From positions 1 to 60,886 of the forward strand of contig CANFCG010000014.1 in assembly GCA_947445115.1 (NCBI GenBank): a stretch of 60,886 nt of DNA, given 5' to 3'. This stretch comes from Comamonadaceae bacterium (lineage in GTDB: Bacteria > Pseudomonadota > Gammaproteobacteria > Burkholderiales > Burkholderiaceae_C). Below the pieces are notes generated by a model. The model was not told where the DNA came from and searched no databases. It saw only the letters and a program-made list of their open reading frames with translations. The translations under genes and the position numbers were made by a program. Positions 19,334 through 28,954 of this stretch are shown here, one piece after another (position 1 is the stretch's first letter; every line of letters begins with the position of its first letter).

Positions 19334-20383
19334 ATGCACAATTGTCCCATGTTCAAAATAGAAGCCAACGTCCCTCTTCAATCCCACAACACCTTCGGCA
19401 TCATCGCCAAGGCATTGCAATTAGTGGGTATTGAATCAACTAACGACATCAGCAGCTTGCTTGCCGATCCAACGCTTGCCAATGCACCCAAATTTGTGCT
19501 CGGGGGCGGTAGCAACCTCGTCCTCACGGGCGACGTCAAACCCTTGGTGCTCAAAGTCGAAATCATGGGTAAGCGCTTAGTTGCTGAAACGGCAAAACAC
19601 TTCATTGTGGAAGCAGGCGCAGGCGAGCCTTGGCACGATTTTGTGGTTTGGACGCTTGATCAAAACATGCCAGGTCTAGAGAACCTCGCCCTCATCCCCG
19701 GTACCGTGGGCGCATCCCCCGTACAAAACATTGGTGCGTATGGCGTTGAGTTGCAAGACCGCTTCGATTCGCTGGACTACATCGACCTTGTAACAGGCGA
19801 AAGCCACACACTGGATGCTGCCGCTTGCGAGTTCGGCTACCGCGACTCCGTTTTCAAACACGCCCTACATGACAAAGCCCTCATCACGCACGTGCGATTT
19901 GCTCTGCTCAAAACGTGGCAACACGAAATCAGCTATGCCGACTTAGACAAACTAGCTAAAAAGAAAAACGAGCAGCAGCCAACACCCCGCATGGTGTTCG
20001 ACTGGGTTTGCGCCATTCGCAGCGCCAAGCTCCCCAACCCAAAAGTGGACGGCAACACGGGTAGTTTTTTCAAAAATCCCGTGCTCACGCCCGAGCAGTG
20101 CAAAGACATCATCGAACGCGATCCCCATGTCGCGTTCTACAAATTGTTAGATGGCAACTTCAAACTCGCCGCCGCTTGGCTCATCGACGCTTGCGGCTGG
20201 AAGGGACGCGGCGTGGGCAATGCAGGTGTTCACCCCAATCACGCGCTGGTGCTTATCAATAAAGGCCGTGAGACAGGCGTACCCGCCACGGGCGGCGAAG
20301 TGATGACGCTTGCCAAGGCCATTCAAACCAGCGTTTATGAACGCTTTGGCATCAAGCTTGAAATTGAGCCTGTGGTGCTGTAA
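19334..20383 (+). CDS. murB: UDP-N-acetylenolpyruvoylglucosamine reductase MurB
   Basis: An FAD enzyme that makes UDP-N-acetylmuramate for peptidoglycan. It shows the family N-terminus HNTFGI, the FAD-binding LGGGSNLVL, PGTVGASPVQNIGAYG, the NTGSFFKNPV motif with the catalytic serine, and a C-terminal EIEPVVL. Overall it is a type I MurB, similar in length to the E. coli enzyme. ATG codons at 19334 and 19349 are both possible; neither has a clear ribosome binding site. Divergent from yajQ. Confidence 0.95.
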   Translation: MHNCPMFKIEANVPLQSHNTFGIIAKALQLVGIESTNDISSLLADPTLANAPKFVLGGGSNLVLTGDVKPLVLKVEIMGKRLVAETAKHFIVEAGAGEPWHDFVVWTLDQNMPGLENLALIPGTVGASPVQNIGAYGVELQDRFDSLDYIDLVTGESHTLDAAACEFGYRDSVFKHALHDKALITHVRFALLKTWQHEISYADLDKLAKKKNEQQPTPRMVFDWVCAIRSAKLPNPKVDGNTGSFFKNPVLTPEQCKDIIERDPHVAFYKLLDGNFKLAAAWLIDACGWKGRGVGNAGVHPNHALVLINKGRETGVPATGGEVMTLAKAIQTSVYERFGIKLEIEPVVL

Positions 20384-20390
20384 CCAACCT

Positions 20391-20993
20391 ATGAGCCTTG
20401 ACTTTTTCCTCGCCATCTTTTTATTTTGCTTCGCGTCCTGCGCCACGCCTGGCCCTAACAATTTGATGCTGCTCGCCTCGGGTGTGAACTTCGGCTTCAA
20501 ACGCACCTTGCCGCACATGATGGGCATCAATTTTGGTTTTGGCGTGATGGTGTTTTTGGTCGGCCTTGGACTTGCCAAATTATTTGACATCTATCCTGCG
20601 CTGCACGCCATCATGAAATGGGGCTCGATCGCTTTCATGCTTTATCTCGCTTGGAAAATTACTACGGCTTCTGCCCCGCAGGCCAATAAAGACGTGGCCT
20701 CCCAACCCATGCGCTGGTGGCAAGCCGCCATATTTCAGTGGATCAATCCCAAAGGCTGGGTGATGGGGTTATCCGCTATTTCCGCCTACGTGCCACAGCA
20801 AAACGGCTCGGCATCCATGCCGCACTTAGTGGTGCTCGCCCTCATGTTTATCGTCGTCAACATCCCCGTGGGTATGGTGTGGACGCTCTTTGGCGTGCGC
20901 CTACGCACATGGCTAGCAGACGATGCGCACCGCCACTGGTTTAACTACGGCATGGCGGGGACGCTGGTGCTGTCGCTTGTGCCGATGATTTAG
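20391..20993 (+). CDS. LysE/RhtB-family amino-acid exporter
   Basis: A 200-residue membrane protein with about six hydrophobic segments. The N-terminal signature ATPGPNNLMLLASGVNFGFKR is diagnostic of the LysE/RhtB superfamily. The substrate cannot be inferred. The start at MSLDFFLAIF lies seven bases after murB, so the two are probably co-transcribed. It is convergent with tupA. Confidence 0.9.
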   Translation: MSLDFFLAIFLFCFASCATPGPNNLMLLASGVNFGFKRTLPHMMGINFGFGVMVFLVGLGLAKLFDIYPALHAIMKWGSIAFMLYLAWKITTASAPQANKDVASQPMRWWQAAIFQWINPKGWVMGLSAISAYVPQQNGSASMPHLVVLALMFIVVNIPVGMVWTLFGVRLRTWLADDAHRHWFNYGMAGTLVLSLVPMI

Positions 20994-21003
20994 GTTTAAA
21001 ACA

Positions 21004-21828
21004 TCACTTCGCGTTCGGAAAAAACAGCTGCTCGCCACCAATTTTGTAAGCCGCAATCACCGCTTGCCCTGCAGGCGAAACCACCCAATCGACAAAGACC
21101 TGAGCCTCGCGCACTTTGGCATACGGATGCTTGGCGGGGTTCACCGCCATCACGCCGTATTGATTGAACAGTTTGGTATCGCCTTCCACCAAAATTTTAA
21201 GGTTGCGACGGTTTTTAAAGTTGAGCCACGTCCCGCGATCCGACAGCACATACATGTCCACCGCCGCTGCCATGCTGAGCGCCTGCCCCATGCCGCAGCC
21301 ACACTCTTTGTAGCCTGCGCCAAAGCTATCACGCCCTACCATGCCGCCCATGCCCCAATAGCGCAACTCTGCGGCGTGGGTACCGCTTTTGTCACCACGC
21401 GAGACAAAAGCTGACCCCGTAGCAGCAATCTTTTTAAGCCCTCCGAGCACATCTTTACCTGCGATTTTGGCGGGGTCGTTTTGCGGCCCCAACACGACGA
21501 AGTCGTTGTACATCACATCAAAGCGGCGCACGCCAAACCCTTCAGCTAAAAACTTTTCTTCTGCCGCCAAGTCGTGCACAAAGACCACATCCGCATCGCC
21601 TCGGCGCGCCATATCTAAAGCCTGTCCCGTGCCCAGCGCCACCACTTTGATGACGATGCCCGTCGCCTTGGTGAACTCAGGCAACAAGTGCGAGAACAAG
21701 CCCGATTGCTCGGTCGATGTGGTCGAAGCCATCACGATGCTGGTTGGCTGTGCTTGCGCCGAAGTAGCAAGCGCTGTCATCGCTCCAAACGCAAGAAAAA
21801 CAAGACGGCGAGAGGTCTTCAAAAACAT
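21004..21828 (-). CDS. tupA: Tungstate-type ABC transporter binding protein, copy 1
   Basis: A 274-residue periplasmic oxyanion-binding protein. The signal peptide ends TSAQA. The mature part has ASTTSTEQSGLFSHLLPEF, GTGQALDMARRGDADV, YNDFVVLGPQNDPAKI and SRGDKSGTHAAELRYW, all characteristic of TupA proteins that bind tungstate (and more weakly molybdate). It is the last of hemH-tupBC-tupA-tupA and is a paralogue of its upstream neighbour. Metal preference is inferred from the family only. Confidence 0.85.
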   Translation of the reverse strand: MFLKTSRRLVFLAFGAMTALATSAQAQPTSIVMASTTSTEQSGLFSHLLPEFTKATGIVIKVVALGTGQALDMARRGDADVVFVHDLAAEEKFLAEGFGVRRFDVMYNDFVVLGPQNDPAKIAGKDVLGGLKKIAATGSAFVSRGDKSGTHAAELRYWGMGGMVGRDSFGAGYKECGCGMGQALSMAAAVDMYVLSDRGTWLNFKNRRNLKILVEGDTKLFNQYGVMAVNPAKHPYAKVREAQVFVDWVVSPAGQAVIAAYKIGGEQLFFPNAK

Positions 21829-21852
21829 CTTAAAACTCCTAAAAATTGGGTT

Positions 21853-22689
21853 TTATTTTGGCTTGGCATTTGCAAAAAACAATTGATCGCCATCAATTTT
21901 GTAAGCATTGATCGCCGCTTGCCCGCGTTCTCCCGTCACCCAATCAACAAACGCCTGAGCCTCTTTAGCTTTGACATGCGGATGACGAGCAGGGTTCACC
22001 ACCATCACGCCGTATTGATTGTTAAGACGCACATCACCTTCAACCAGAATTTTTAAGCCGCGGCGATTTTTAAAATTAAGCCACGAGCCACGATCTGCCA
22101 GCACGTAGGCGGCTTCAGTCGCAGCCGCCAAATTCAGCGCTTGTCCGACACCGCAGCCGCATTCTTTGTAATTGGCACCCCACTGCGATTTATCCTTTAG
22201 ACCACCTATTTGCCAATAGCGGAGTTCTGCTTGATGCGTGCCACTTTTGTCACCACGCGAATAAAACGTCGTCCTGCTGCGAGCCAGAGCCAGAGCCAGC
22301 AAGGCGCGCACGATATCGCGTCCCGCTACTTTGGCCGGATCGTTGCTCGGACCAATCAAGATGAAATCGTTGTACATCACCTCAAAACGTTTGATGCCAA
22401 AGCCCTCGGTAATAAACTTTTCTTCCGATTCACGGTCATGCGTGAGGAGTGCATCCACATCGCCGCGCCTTGCGGCATCAAGCACTTGACCCGTGCCCAA
22501 AATGATCGGCTTAACGGCGATGCCTGTGTCCCTGGTAAAGGCAGGCAAAAGCTGAGTGAGCAATCCCGATTGCTCCGTCGTCGTTGTCGAGCCCAGGATT
22601 AAAATTTGATCAGCTTGCGCCATCTGCCAAAAACCGCTGCAGGCTACAGCCAGTAAGGCTTGCACGAGTGCCATTTTTAATTTTTTCAT
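21853..22689 (-). CDS. tupA: Tungstate-type ABC transporter binding protein, copy 2
   Basis: A 278-residue paralogue of the neighbouring tupA with a signal peptide ending QMAQA. It shares GSTTTTEQSGLLTQLLPAF, GTGQVLDAARRGDVDA, YNDFILIGPSNDPAKV and SRGDKSGTHQAELRYW. Its ATG overlaps the stop of tupBC (ATGA), so it is coupled to the transporter. An Ala-Leu-rich stretch (ALLALALARSR) before the GDKSGT loop differs from copy 1. A recent tandem duplication that has diverged seems likely. Confidence 0.85.
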   Translation of the reverse strand: MKKLKMALVQALLAVACSGFWQMAQADQILILGSTTTTEQSGLLTQLLPAFTRDTGIAVKPIILGTGQVLDAARRGDVDALLTHDRESEEKFITEGFGIKRFEVMYNDFILIGPSNDPAKVAGRDIVRALLALALARSRTTFYSRGDKSGTHQAELRYWQIGGLKDKSQWGANYKECGCGVGQALNLAAATEAAYVLADRGSWLNFKNRRGLKILVEGDVRLNNQYGVMVVNPARHPHVKAKEAQAFVDWVTGERGQAAINAYKIDGDQLFFANAKPK

Positions 22690-24206
22690 ACTCTTTCGCC
22701 TTGCAAAAACAGTGCTGCTTCGTTAGGCAATTCTTTATTAAAAAATTCTTTGGTTGGTAAATCCACAAGCAGTTTTCCTTGCTCCAAATAGATCACACGC
22801 GTCGCTAGTCGCTTAGCTTGCCCAAGGTTGTGACTGGCAAACACCAACGTGCATCCGTTGTCCGCAAAACGCTGAATCAAAGCTTCCACATCGCGCCGCG
22901 CCTTAGGGTCAAGGCTGGCCGTTGGCTCGTCCAAAAACAAAATATCGGGGGCAAGCGTCCATGCCCGCACTAGCGCCAAACGCTGCCGTTGCCCAACCGA
23001 CATGGCGCGCGCATTCCTGTGCATGATGTTCTCGAAACCCATACTGGATAAGGCTTGCAGGGCATCCACCCTGGAAATATTCCAAGACTTCCCCGAGAAC
23101 CACAGTGCAAGTGTCACGTTTAGCAGCGCAGATAAACGCAGCATGTGCGGCTGCTGGAAGACCATCACTTGCCTTGCCTCTGTTTGGCTGACTCGCTCGC
23201 CACTGGCAGGCATTTGTTGTCCATGTAAGAGCCGCAGAAGCGTGCTTTTACCGCTACCGTTCGCGCCCAAGAGCGCTATGCGCTCGCCCTTGGCAATGGA
23301 TAACGAGCAAGATGCCAGCGCGGTTTGCGCACCAAACTTCACGCTGGCAGACTCCAGCGATAGGACACGACCCCTTTGCCCTTCGGGCATTTCCCCTACT
23401 GCCGTAGGGGCAAACAAAGCATGGCCCTTGTTCTCCCCTGCAAAGTAGGGGGGATGTCGCGAAGCGACAGGGGGGTCGGCTCTTATGCGGTTCTCTTGTA
23501 ACCCAGTATCCATGCGGCTTCTAGCGTATTGCACGAACGCCGCCAACCCGTGCAGCGCTAGCATCACGACAAGCAAAACAAAGCCCAGCGCCAGCGCCAG
23601 CGGCAAATCTCCTTTGCTAGTCTCCAGCGCAATAGCGGTCGTCATGACGCGAGTGAAACCGTCGATGTTGCCACCCACAATCATCACCGCGCCCACCTCG
23701 GTAATGGCGCGACTAAAAGCGGTGACGAAGACCATAAAGAGCGCGTGCCGCTCGTCAAACGCCAAGAGCACCGAGCGAGCGAGCGTTCCTGCGCCAAGCG
23801 AGTGCCATTGCTCGCCATGCGTGGTCTCGGCGCTCTCCACCACTTGCCGCGTCAGCGCCGTCACCACGGGCAACACGAGCAGGGACTGCGCCACCACCAT
23901 CGCTTGAAAACTGAATAACCAACCCAAAAACCCAAGTGGCCCTGTCCGCGACAGCATCAAATAAACAATCAACCCCACCACCACGGAGGGCACAGCCAGC
24001 AAGGAGTTCAAGACCACCAGCACCGCAGGCCGCCCCGGGTAACGCGCCACACCTAGCCACGCACCCAGTACGAGTCCAACCGCACCACCGATCACAACGG
24101 CGAGTGCGCTAACCGCTAGCGAACGCCCCACGATGGCTAAGAGCGAGGCGTTGCCATCAACAATGAGCTGCGCGGCAGTGACTAAACTGGCTGAAAGATC
24201 GGACAT
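22686..24206 (-). CDS. Fused permease-ATPase of a tungstate-type ABC transporter (TupB-TupC)
   Basis: 506 residues joining two proteins that are normally separate. Residues 1-235 are a TupB permease with about five membrane segments and the EAA-type loop (FSRAITEVGAVMIVGGNI). Residues 284-506 are a TupC ATPase with Walker A GANGSGKS (314-321), signature MSVGQRQRL (402-410) and Walker B ILFLDEP (422-428). The linker 236-283 is low in homology and is encoded by palindromic repeat DNA (23377-23476), which suggests that a repeat inserted between tupB and tupC fused them. It starts 15 bases after hemH and overlaps tupA copy 2. Confidence 0.88.
   Translation of the reverse strand: MSDLSASLVTAAQLIVDGNASLLAIVGRSLAVSALAVVIGGAVGLVLGAWLGVARYPGRPAVLVVLNSLLAVPSVVVGLIVYLMLSRTGPLGFLGWLFSFQAMVVAQSLLVLPVVTALTRQVVESAETTHGEQWHSLGAGTLARSVLLAFDERHALFMVFVTAFSRAITEVGAVMIVGGNIDGFTRVMTTAIALETSKGDLPLALALGFVLLVVMLALHGLAAFVQYARSRMDTGLQENRIRADPPVASRHPPYFAGENKGHALFAPTAVGEMPEGQRGRVLSLESASVKFGAQTALASCSLSIAKGERIALLGANGSGKSTLLRLLHGQQMPASGERVSQTEARQVMVFQQPHMLRLSALLNVTLALWFSGKSWNISRVDALQALSSMGFENIMHRNARAMSVGQRQRLALVRAWTLAPDILFLDEPTASLDPKARRDVEALIQRFADNGCTLVFASHNLGQAKRLATRVIYLEQGKLLVDLPTKEFFNKELPNEAALFLQGERV
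23377..23476. repeat. Cluster of palindromes inside the tupB-tupC linker
   Basis: At least four hairpins lie back to back: TGCCC-TTC-GGGCA (23377-23389), CCCCTAC-TGCC-GTAGGGG (23393-23410), CCCCTGC-AAA-GTAGGGG (23435-23451) and GTCGC-GAA-GCGAC (23456-23468, flanked by G-runs). Such GC-rich, nested palindromes are normally intergenic. Here they are read through in frame. Confidence 0.75.
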
Positions 24207-24221
24207 ATTTGAATAACGGAC

Positions 24222-25349
24222 CTAGTCCTTTGCCCCAGCTTGCAGCGCACGCGCTCTGGATTGTTGGAGTTCAACGCTGTTGGGCATGGACTTCGTATCC
24301 CAGCCTTGCAAATGCTGCTCGGCAATCGAGCGCAGCACGCCAATCCACTCGAGGTTATCGTTCGGGCAAGGTATGTAGTTGAACGCTTTGCCGCCCGCAT
24401 GGATAAAGGCTTCGCGCGCTTCCATGTCAATCTCTTCCAGCGTCTCTAAACAGTCGCTGGTAAAGCCTGGGCAGATCACGTCCACGCGCTCGATGCCTGC
24501 TTTGGCAAGTGCAATGAGCGTCGGCTCGGTATAGGGTTGCAACCACTTGGCGCGGCCAAAGCGCGACTGAAACGTGACGCGATATTGTTCCTTCGAGAGT
24601 CCCAAATTTTCCGCCAGCAAACGCGCCGTTTTCAAGCACTCGCAGTGGTACATATCGCCCAAATGCAGCGTGCGCTCAGGCACACCGTGGAACGTCATCA
24701 CCAGCACTTGCGGCTGACCCGTCTTCTTCCACGACTCACGAATGCGATTCGCAGTCATGCAGATATAGCCGTCGTGGTCGTGATAACGATTCACAAAGCG
24801 CAACTCAGGAATCACGCGCTGCTGCTTGCCCCAGTCAAACACCGCATCCGACACGCTTGCCGTCGTCGTGCCCGAGTACTGCGGATAGAGCGGCAACACC
24901 AAGATACGCGTCGCGCCTTCCGCCTTCAATTGGTCAAGCTCTTGCGACATGCTCGGGTTGCCGTAGCGCATCGCATAGCGTACCGTGATCTTGTGCCCAG
25001 CAGCCTCCAGTGCGGCTTGCAGCAGAGTCGCTTGCTGCTGCGTCCAGTAGCGCAAAGGTGATCCGCGCGATGATGCTTCGCCCACATCCTTGTCCATCCA
25101 AATGCTGGCGTATTTGGCAGCAGACTTGGCTGGGCGTGTCCGCAAAATGATGCCGTGCAGGATTAACCACCAAATCGGCTTAGGGATTTCCACCACGCGC
25201 GGATCACTCAAAAACTCCGCAAGGTAGCGGCGCACCGCATCAGGTGTGGGACTATCTGGCGTGCCAAGGTTGACGAGTAGCACAGCGGTTTTGGGGACTG
25301 TGCCGTGCTGAAAGGGCGGCTCGGGCTGGAAGGGAGATTTAAAAAGCAT
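24222..25349 (-). CDS. hemH: Ferrochelatase
   Basis: A 375-residue enzyme that inserts ferrous iron into protoporphyrin IX, the last step of haem synthesis. It has the N-terminal LVNLGTPDSPTPDAVRRYL, the active-site histidine in MTFHGVPERTL, and QSRFGRAKWLQPYT. The glutamate-rich motif lies in CPGFTSDCLETLEEIDMEA. First gene of a transcription unit that continues into the tup genes. Divergent from the adenine deaminase gene across 17 bases. Confidence 0.96.
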   Translation of the reverse strand: MLFKSPFQPEPPFQHGTVPKTAVLLVNLGTPDSPTPDAVRRYLAEFLSDPRVVEIPKPIWWLILHGIILRTRPAKSAAKYASIWMDKDVGEASSRGSPLRYWTQQQATLLQAALEAAGHKITVRYAMRYGNPSMSQELDQLKAEGATRILVLPLYPQYSGTTTASVSDAVFDWGKQQRVIPELRFVNRYHDHDGYICMTANRIRESWKKTGQPQVLVMTFHGVPERTLHLGDMYHCECLKTARLLAENLGLSKEQYRVTFQSRFGRAKWLQPYTEPTLIALAKAGIERVDVICPGFTSDCLETLEEIDMEAREAFIHAGGKAFNYIPCPNDNLEWIGVLRSIAEQHLQGWDTKSMPNSVELQQSRARALQAGAKD

Positions 25350-25363
25350 GGTTTATAGTTTAG

Positions 25364-26383
<1,020 letters not shown>

Positions 26384-26387
26384 TTCA

Positions 26388-27881
26388 ATGACACACCCAG
26401 CCCGCCTCGTCCTGCAAAACATCACCAAGCGTTACCCCGCTGTGCTGGCTAACGACGATATTTCTATGAGCGTCGCGGCAGGGCAAATCCACGCGGTGCT
26501 TGGCGAAAACGGTGCGGGCAAATCTACGTTGATGAAAATCATTTACGGCGCAGTGAAGCCCGACGCTGGCGTAATGCAGTTTGATGGCGAGGTCGTGCAC
26601 ATTGCGAACCCGCAAGCCTCGCGGGCACTTGGCATCAGCATGGTGTTTCAGCATTTCAGTCTGTTCGATACGCTATCGGTTGCTGAGAACGTCTGGCTGG
26701 GTCTGGACAAATCGCAGAGCCTAAAAGAAGTCACCGCGCAAATCACGCAAAAAGCCGCTGCGTATGGGCTGGACGTCGATCCTGCACGCCCTGTGCACAC
26801 GCTGGCTGTTGGCGAGCGGCAGCGCGTGGAGATCATCCGCGCTTTATTGACGAACCCCAAGCTATTGATTTTGGACGAGCCCACATCGGTGCTGACACCG
26901 CAGGCAGTGGAAAAGCTTTTTGTCGTGCTGCGCCAGCTTGCGTCTGAGGGCTGCACCATCCTCTACATCAGTCATAAGCTGGATGAAATCCGCGCGCTGT
27001 GCGACAGTTGCACGGTACTGCGCGGCGGACGCGTGACGGGCGAGTGCGTGCCTGCCGAAGAGACGAATGCCTCGCTAAGCCGCATGATGATTGGCTTTGA
27101 GCCTGCATCGTTGGCGCGTGCCGCCATGCAAACAGGCGAGTCGCGCCTGCTGATACACAACTTCTCCAAGCCAAAATCCGACCCGTTTGGTGTGGACTTG
27201 GACGCCATTAACTTAGACGTTCGCTCTGGTGAGGTAGTGGGCATTGCAGGCGTATCGGGCAATGGACAAAAGGAATTACTCGCTGCCATTTCCACTCGGC
27301 AATTCACGCACAAGAAGCTTCACATCGTGCCCGAAGAGCGCCTTGGCTGTGGCGCTGTGCCGTCATTTAGTCTTGCTAACAACTTGTTGCTAACAAGGCA
27401 CGAAGCGGTCACGCGGCGTTTGGGCTTTGACTGGATTTCGCCAAAAAAATTATTTACCGAGGCCACGCGCATCATTGCCGCCTTTAACGTTAAGGCTGGT
27501 ATGGGCGCGGGCAGCGGCGCGGGTGCGCTGGCGCAATCGCTATCAGGTGGCAACTTGCAAAAATTTATTGTGGGGCGCGAAATGGATGCCAAGCCCGAAG
27601 TGCTGGTCGTTGCGCAGCCCACGTGGGGCGTGGACGTGGGCGCTGCCGCGCAGATTCGTGGTGAGCTACTCGCGCTTCGCGCCCGAGGCGTGGCGGTACT
27701 AGTGATTAGCGACGAACTGGATGAACTCTTTGAAGTTTGTGACCGCTTGCACGTAATTGCCAAAGGACGGCTCTCGCCGAGCATTAATGCCCTAAAGGCC
27801 ACGCCCAGCTTAGTTGGCGAGTGGATGAGTGGTTTGTGGGAAGGCGTGGATTCCCGCCTTCGCGGGAATGACGAGGCTTGA
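26388..27881 (+). CDS. BMP-type nucleoside/purine ABC transporter, ATP-binding protein
   Basis: 497 residues with two ABC domains in tandem. The first has Walker A GENGAGKST, Walker B LLILDEPTSVLTP and signature AVGERQRVEI. The second has the degenerate SGVSGNGQKELL and SLSGGNLQKFIVGRE followed by QPTWGVDVGA, as in the YufO/NupA type paired with BMP lipoproteins. The last residues (GVDSRLRGNDEA) are encoded by a palindromic repeat rather than by ancestral sequence. The domain layout resembles RbsA, but the partners show a nucleoside system. Confidence 0.92.
   Translation: MTHPARLVLQNITKRYPAVLANDDISMSVAAGQIHAVLGENGAGKSTLMKIIYGAVKPDAGVMQFDGEVVHIANPQASRALGISMVFQHFSLFDTLSVAENVWLGLDKSQSLKEVTAQITQKAAAYGLDVDPARPVHTLAVGERQRVEIIRALLTNPKLLILDEPTSVLTPQAVEKLFVVLRQLASEGCTILYISHKLDEIRALCDSCTVLRGGRVTGECVPAEETNASLSRMMIGFEPASLARAAMQTGESRLLIHNFSKPKSDPFGVDLDAINLDVRSGEVVGIAGVSGNGQKELLAAISTRQFTHKKLHIVPEERLGCGAVPSFSLANNLLLTRHEAVTRRLGFDWISPKKLFTEATRIIAAFNVKAGMGAGSGAGALAQSLSGGNLQKFIVGREMDAKPEVLVVAQPTWGVDVGAAAQIRGELLALRARGVAVLVISDELDELFEVCDRLHVIAKGRLSPSINALKATPSLVGEWMSGLWEGVDSRLRGNDEA
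27848..27874. repeat. Palindromic repeat at the end of the ABC ATPase gene
   Basis: ATTCCCGC-CTTC-GCGGGAAT (27850-27869) followed by GACG. This is a common extragenic-palindrome type. It encodes the last residues of the ATPase. Its 3' edge holds the GAGG that serves as ribosome binding site of the next gene. Confidence 0.8.
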
Positions 27882-27883
27882 AA

Positions 27884-28954
27884 ATGATAAAGCTGATAGC
27901 CCGCCCCGCACCTTCTCGCGCATGGACTTACGCTTCGCCGCTCTTAGCGCTGGCTATCACGGTGCTGGTGGGACTGACAATTTTTAGCTTGCTGGGCAAA
28001 GACCCGCTGCGTGGGCTGACGATGTTTTTTTGGGAGCCCATTAAATCGGGATACGCCGTGGGCGAACTCTTGGTAAAAGCCACGCCGCTGCTCATCATTG
28101 CGCTGGGGCTCTCGGTGTGCTTTCGCTCGGGCGTTTGGAACATTGGTGCGGAGGGGCAATTTGTGATGGGCGCGATCTTTGCAGGTTGGATGGCGCTTGA
28201 AGCGGATAAGAGTACGGGCACTTGGATCATCCCTGCCATCTTGCTGGCGGGCGTGCTGGGCGGGATGTTCTGGGCGGGCATCACGGCGCTACTCAAAGAC
28301 CGCTTTCACGCGAATGAGATTTTGGTCAGTTTGATGCTAGTGTATGTCGCCATTTTTACGCTCAATTTTTTAGTCAATGGCCCCTTCAAAGACCCCGCGG
28401 GTTATAACTTTCCGCAAAGCAAAAGCTTTGAAGCGGTAACGCAAATTCCGAGGTTATTTAAAGGCTCGCGCGTCAGCATAGGCATTATGCTGGGGTTGAT
28501 TGGCGCGGGCGGCCTGTGGTTATTTTTGTTTAGAAGCAAGGCGGGATTTGCGCTCGCGGTCGGCGGGCTCGCGCCTGCTGCGGCAAAGTACGCTGGCTTC
28601 TCGTCCCGCTCGGCGCTCTGGACTGCGCTCCTTATTTCGGGCGGTGCAGCGGGGCTGGCGGGCGGCTTAGAAGTGGCGGGCCCCATTGGGCAACTCACGC
28701 CCTACGTGCCCGCTGGCTATGGCTTTGCGGCCATCATCGTGGCGTATGTGGGGCGCTTGCACCCTGTGGGCGTGTTGCTGGCGAGTTTGCTGATGAGCCT
28801 GTTCTACATTGGCGGAGAACTGGCGCAGTCGCGCATGGGCATTCCTAAATCGGTGACGGGCGTGTTCCAAGGGCTGCTCTTGTTTTCGCTTTTGGCGTGT
28901 GACACCTTGATCGCCTATCAATTGAAGTGGCAAGCTAAAAAAGGACTGGGCTGA
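27884..28954 (+). CDS. BMP-type nucleoside/purine ABC transporter, permease 1
   Basis: A 356-residue membrane protein of the branched-chain/ribose permease fold, with about nine hydrophobic segments. Family motifs are IALGLSVCFRSGVWNIGAEGQ and LKDRFHANEILVSLML. Its ATG is chosen at 27884, seven bases behind GAGG; a TTG six bases earlier is in frame. It ends one base into the next permease. It would form the heterodimeric channel with permease 2. Confidence 0.92.
   Translation: MIKLIARPAPSRAWTYASPLLALAITVLVGLTIFSLLGKDPLRGLTMFFWEPIKSGYAVGELLVKATPLLIIALGLSVCFRSGVWNIGAEGQFVMGAIFAGWMALEADKSTGTWIIPAILLAGVLGGMFWAGITALLKDRFHANEILVSLMLVYVAIFTLNFLVNGPFKDPAGYNFPQSKSFEAVTQIPRLFKGSRVSIGIMLGLIGAGGLWLFLFRSKAGFALAVGGLAPAAAKYAGFSSRSALWTALLISGGAAGLAGGLEVAGPIGQLTPYVPAGYGFAAIIVAYVGRLHPVGVLLASLLMSLFYIGGELAQSRMGIPKSVTGVFQGLLLFSLLACDTLIAYQLKWQAKKGLG

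Noticed and set aside
21829-24221. Molybdenum-cofactor riboswitch upstream of the tup genes
   Set aside because: Gaps between hemH, tupBC and tupA genes are 15 and 24 bases or overlaps, too short for such an element.
26388-27881. Ribose transporter ATPase RbsA
   Set aside because: The two permeases and the BMP lipoprotein define a nucleoside/purine system.
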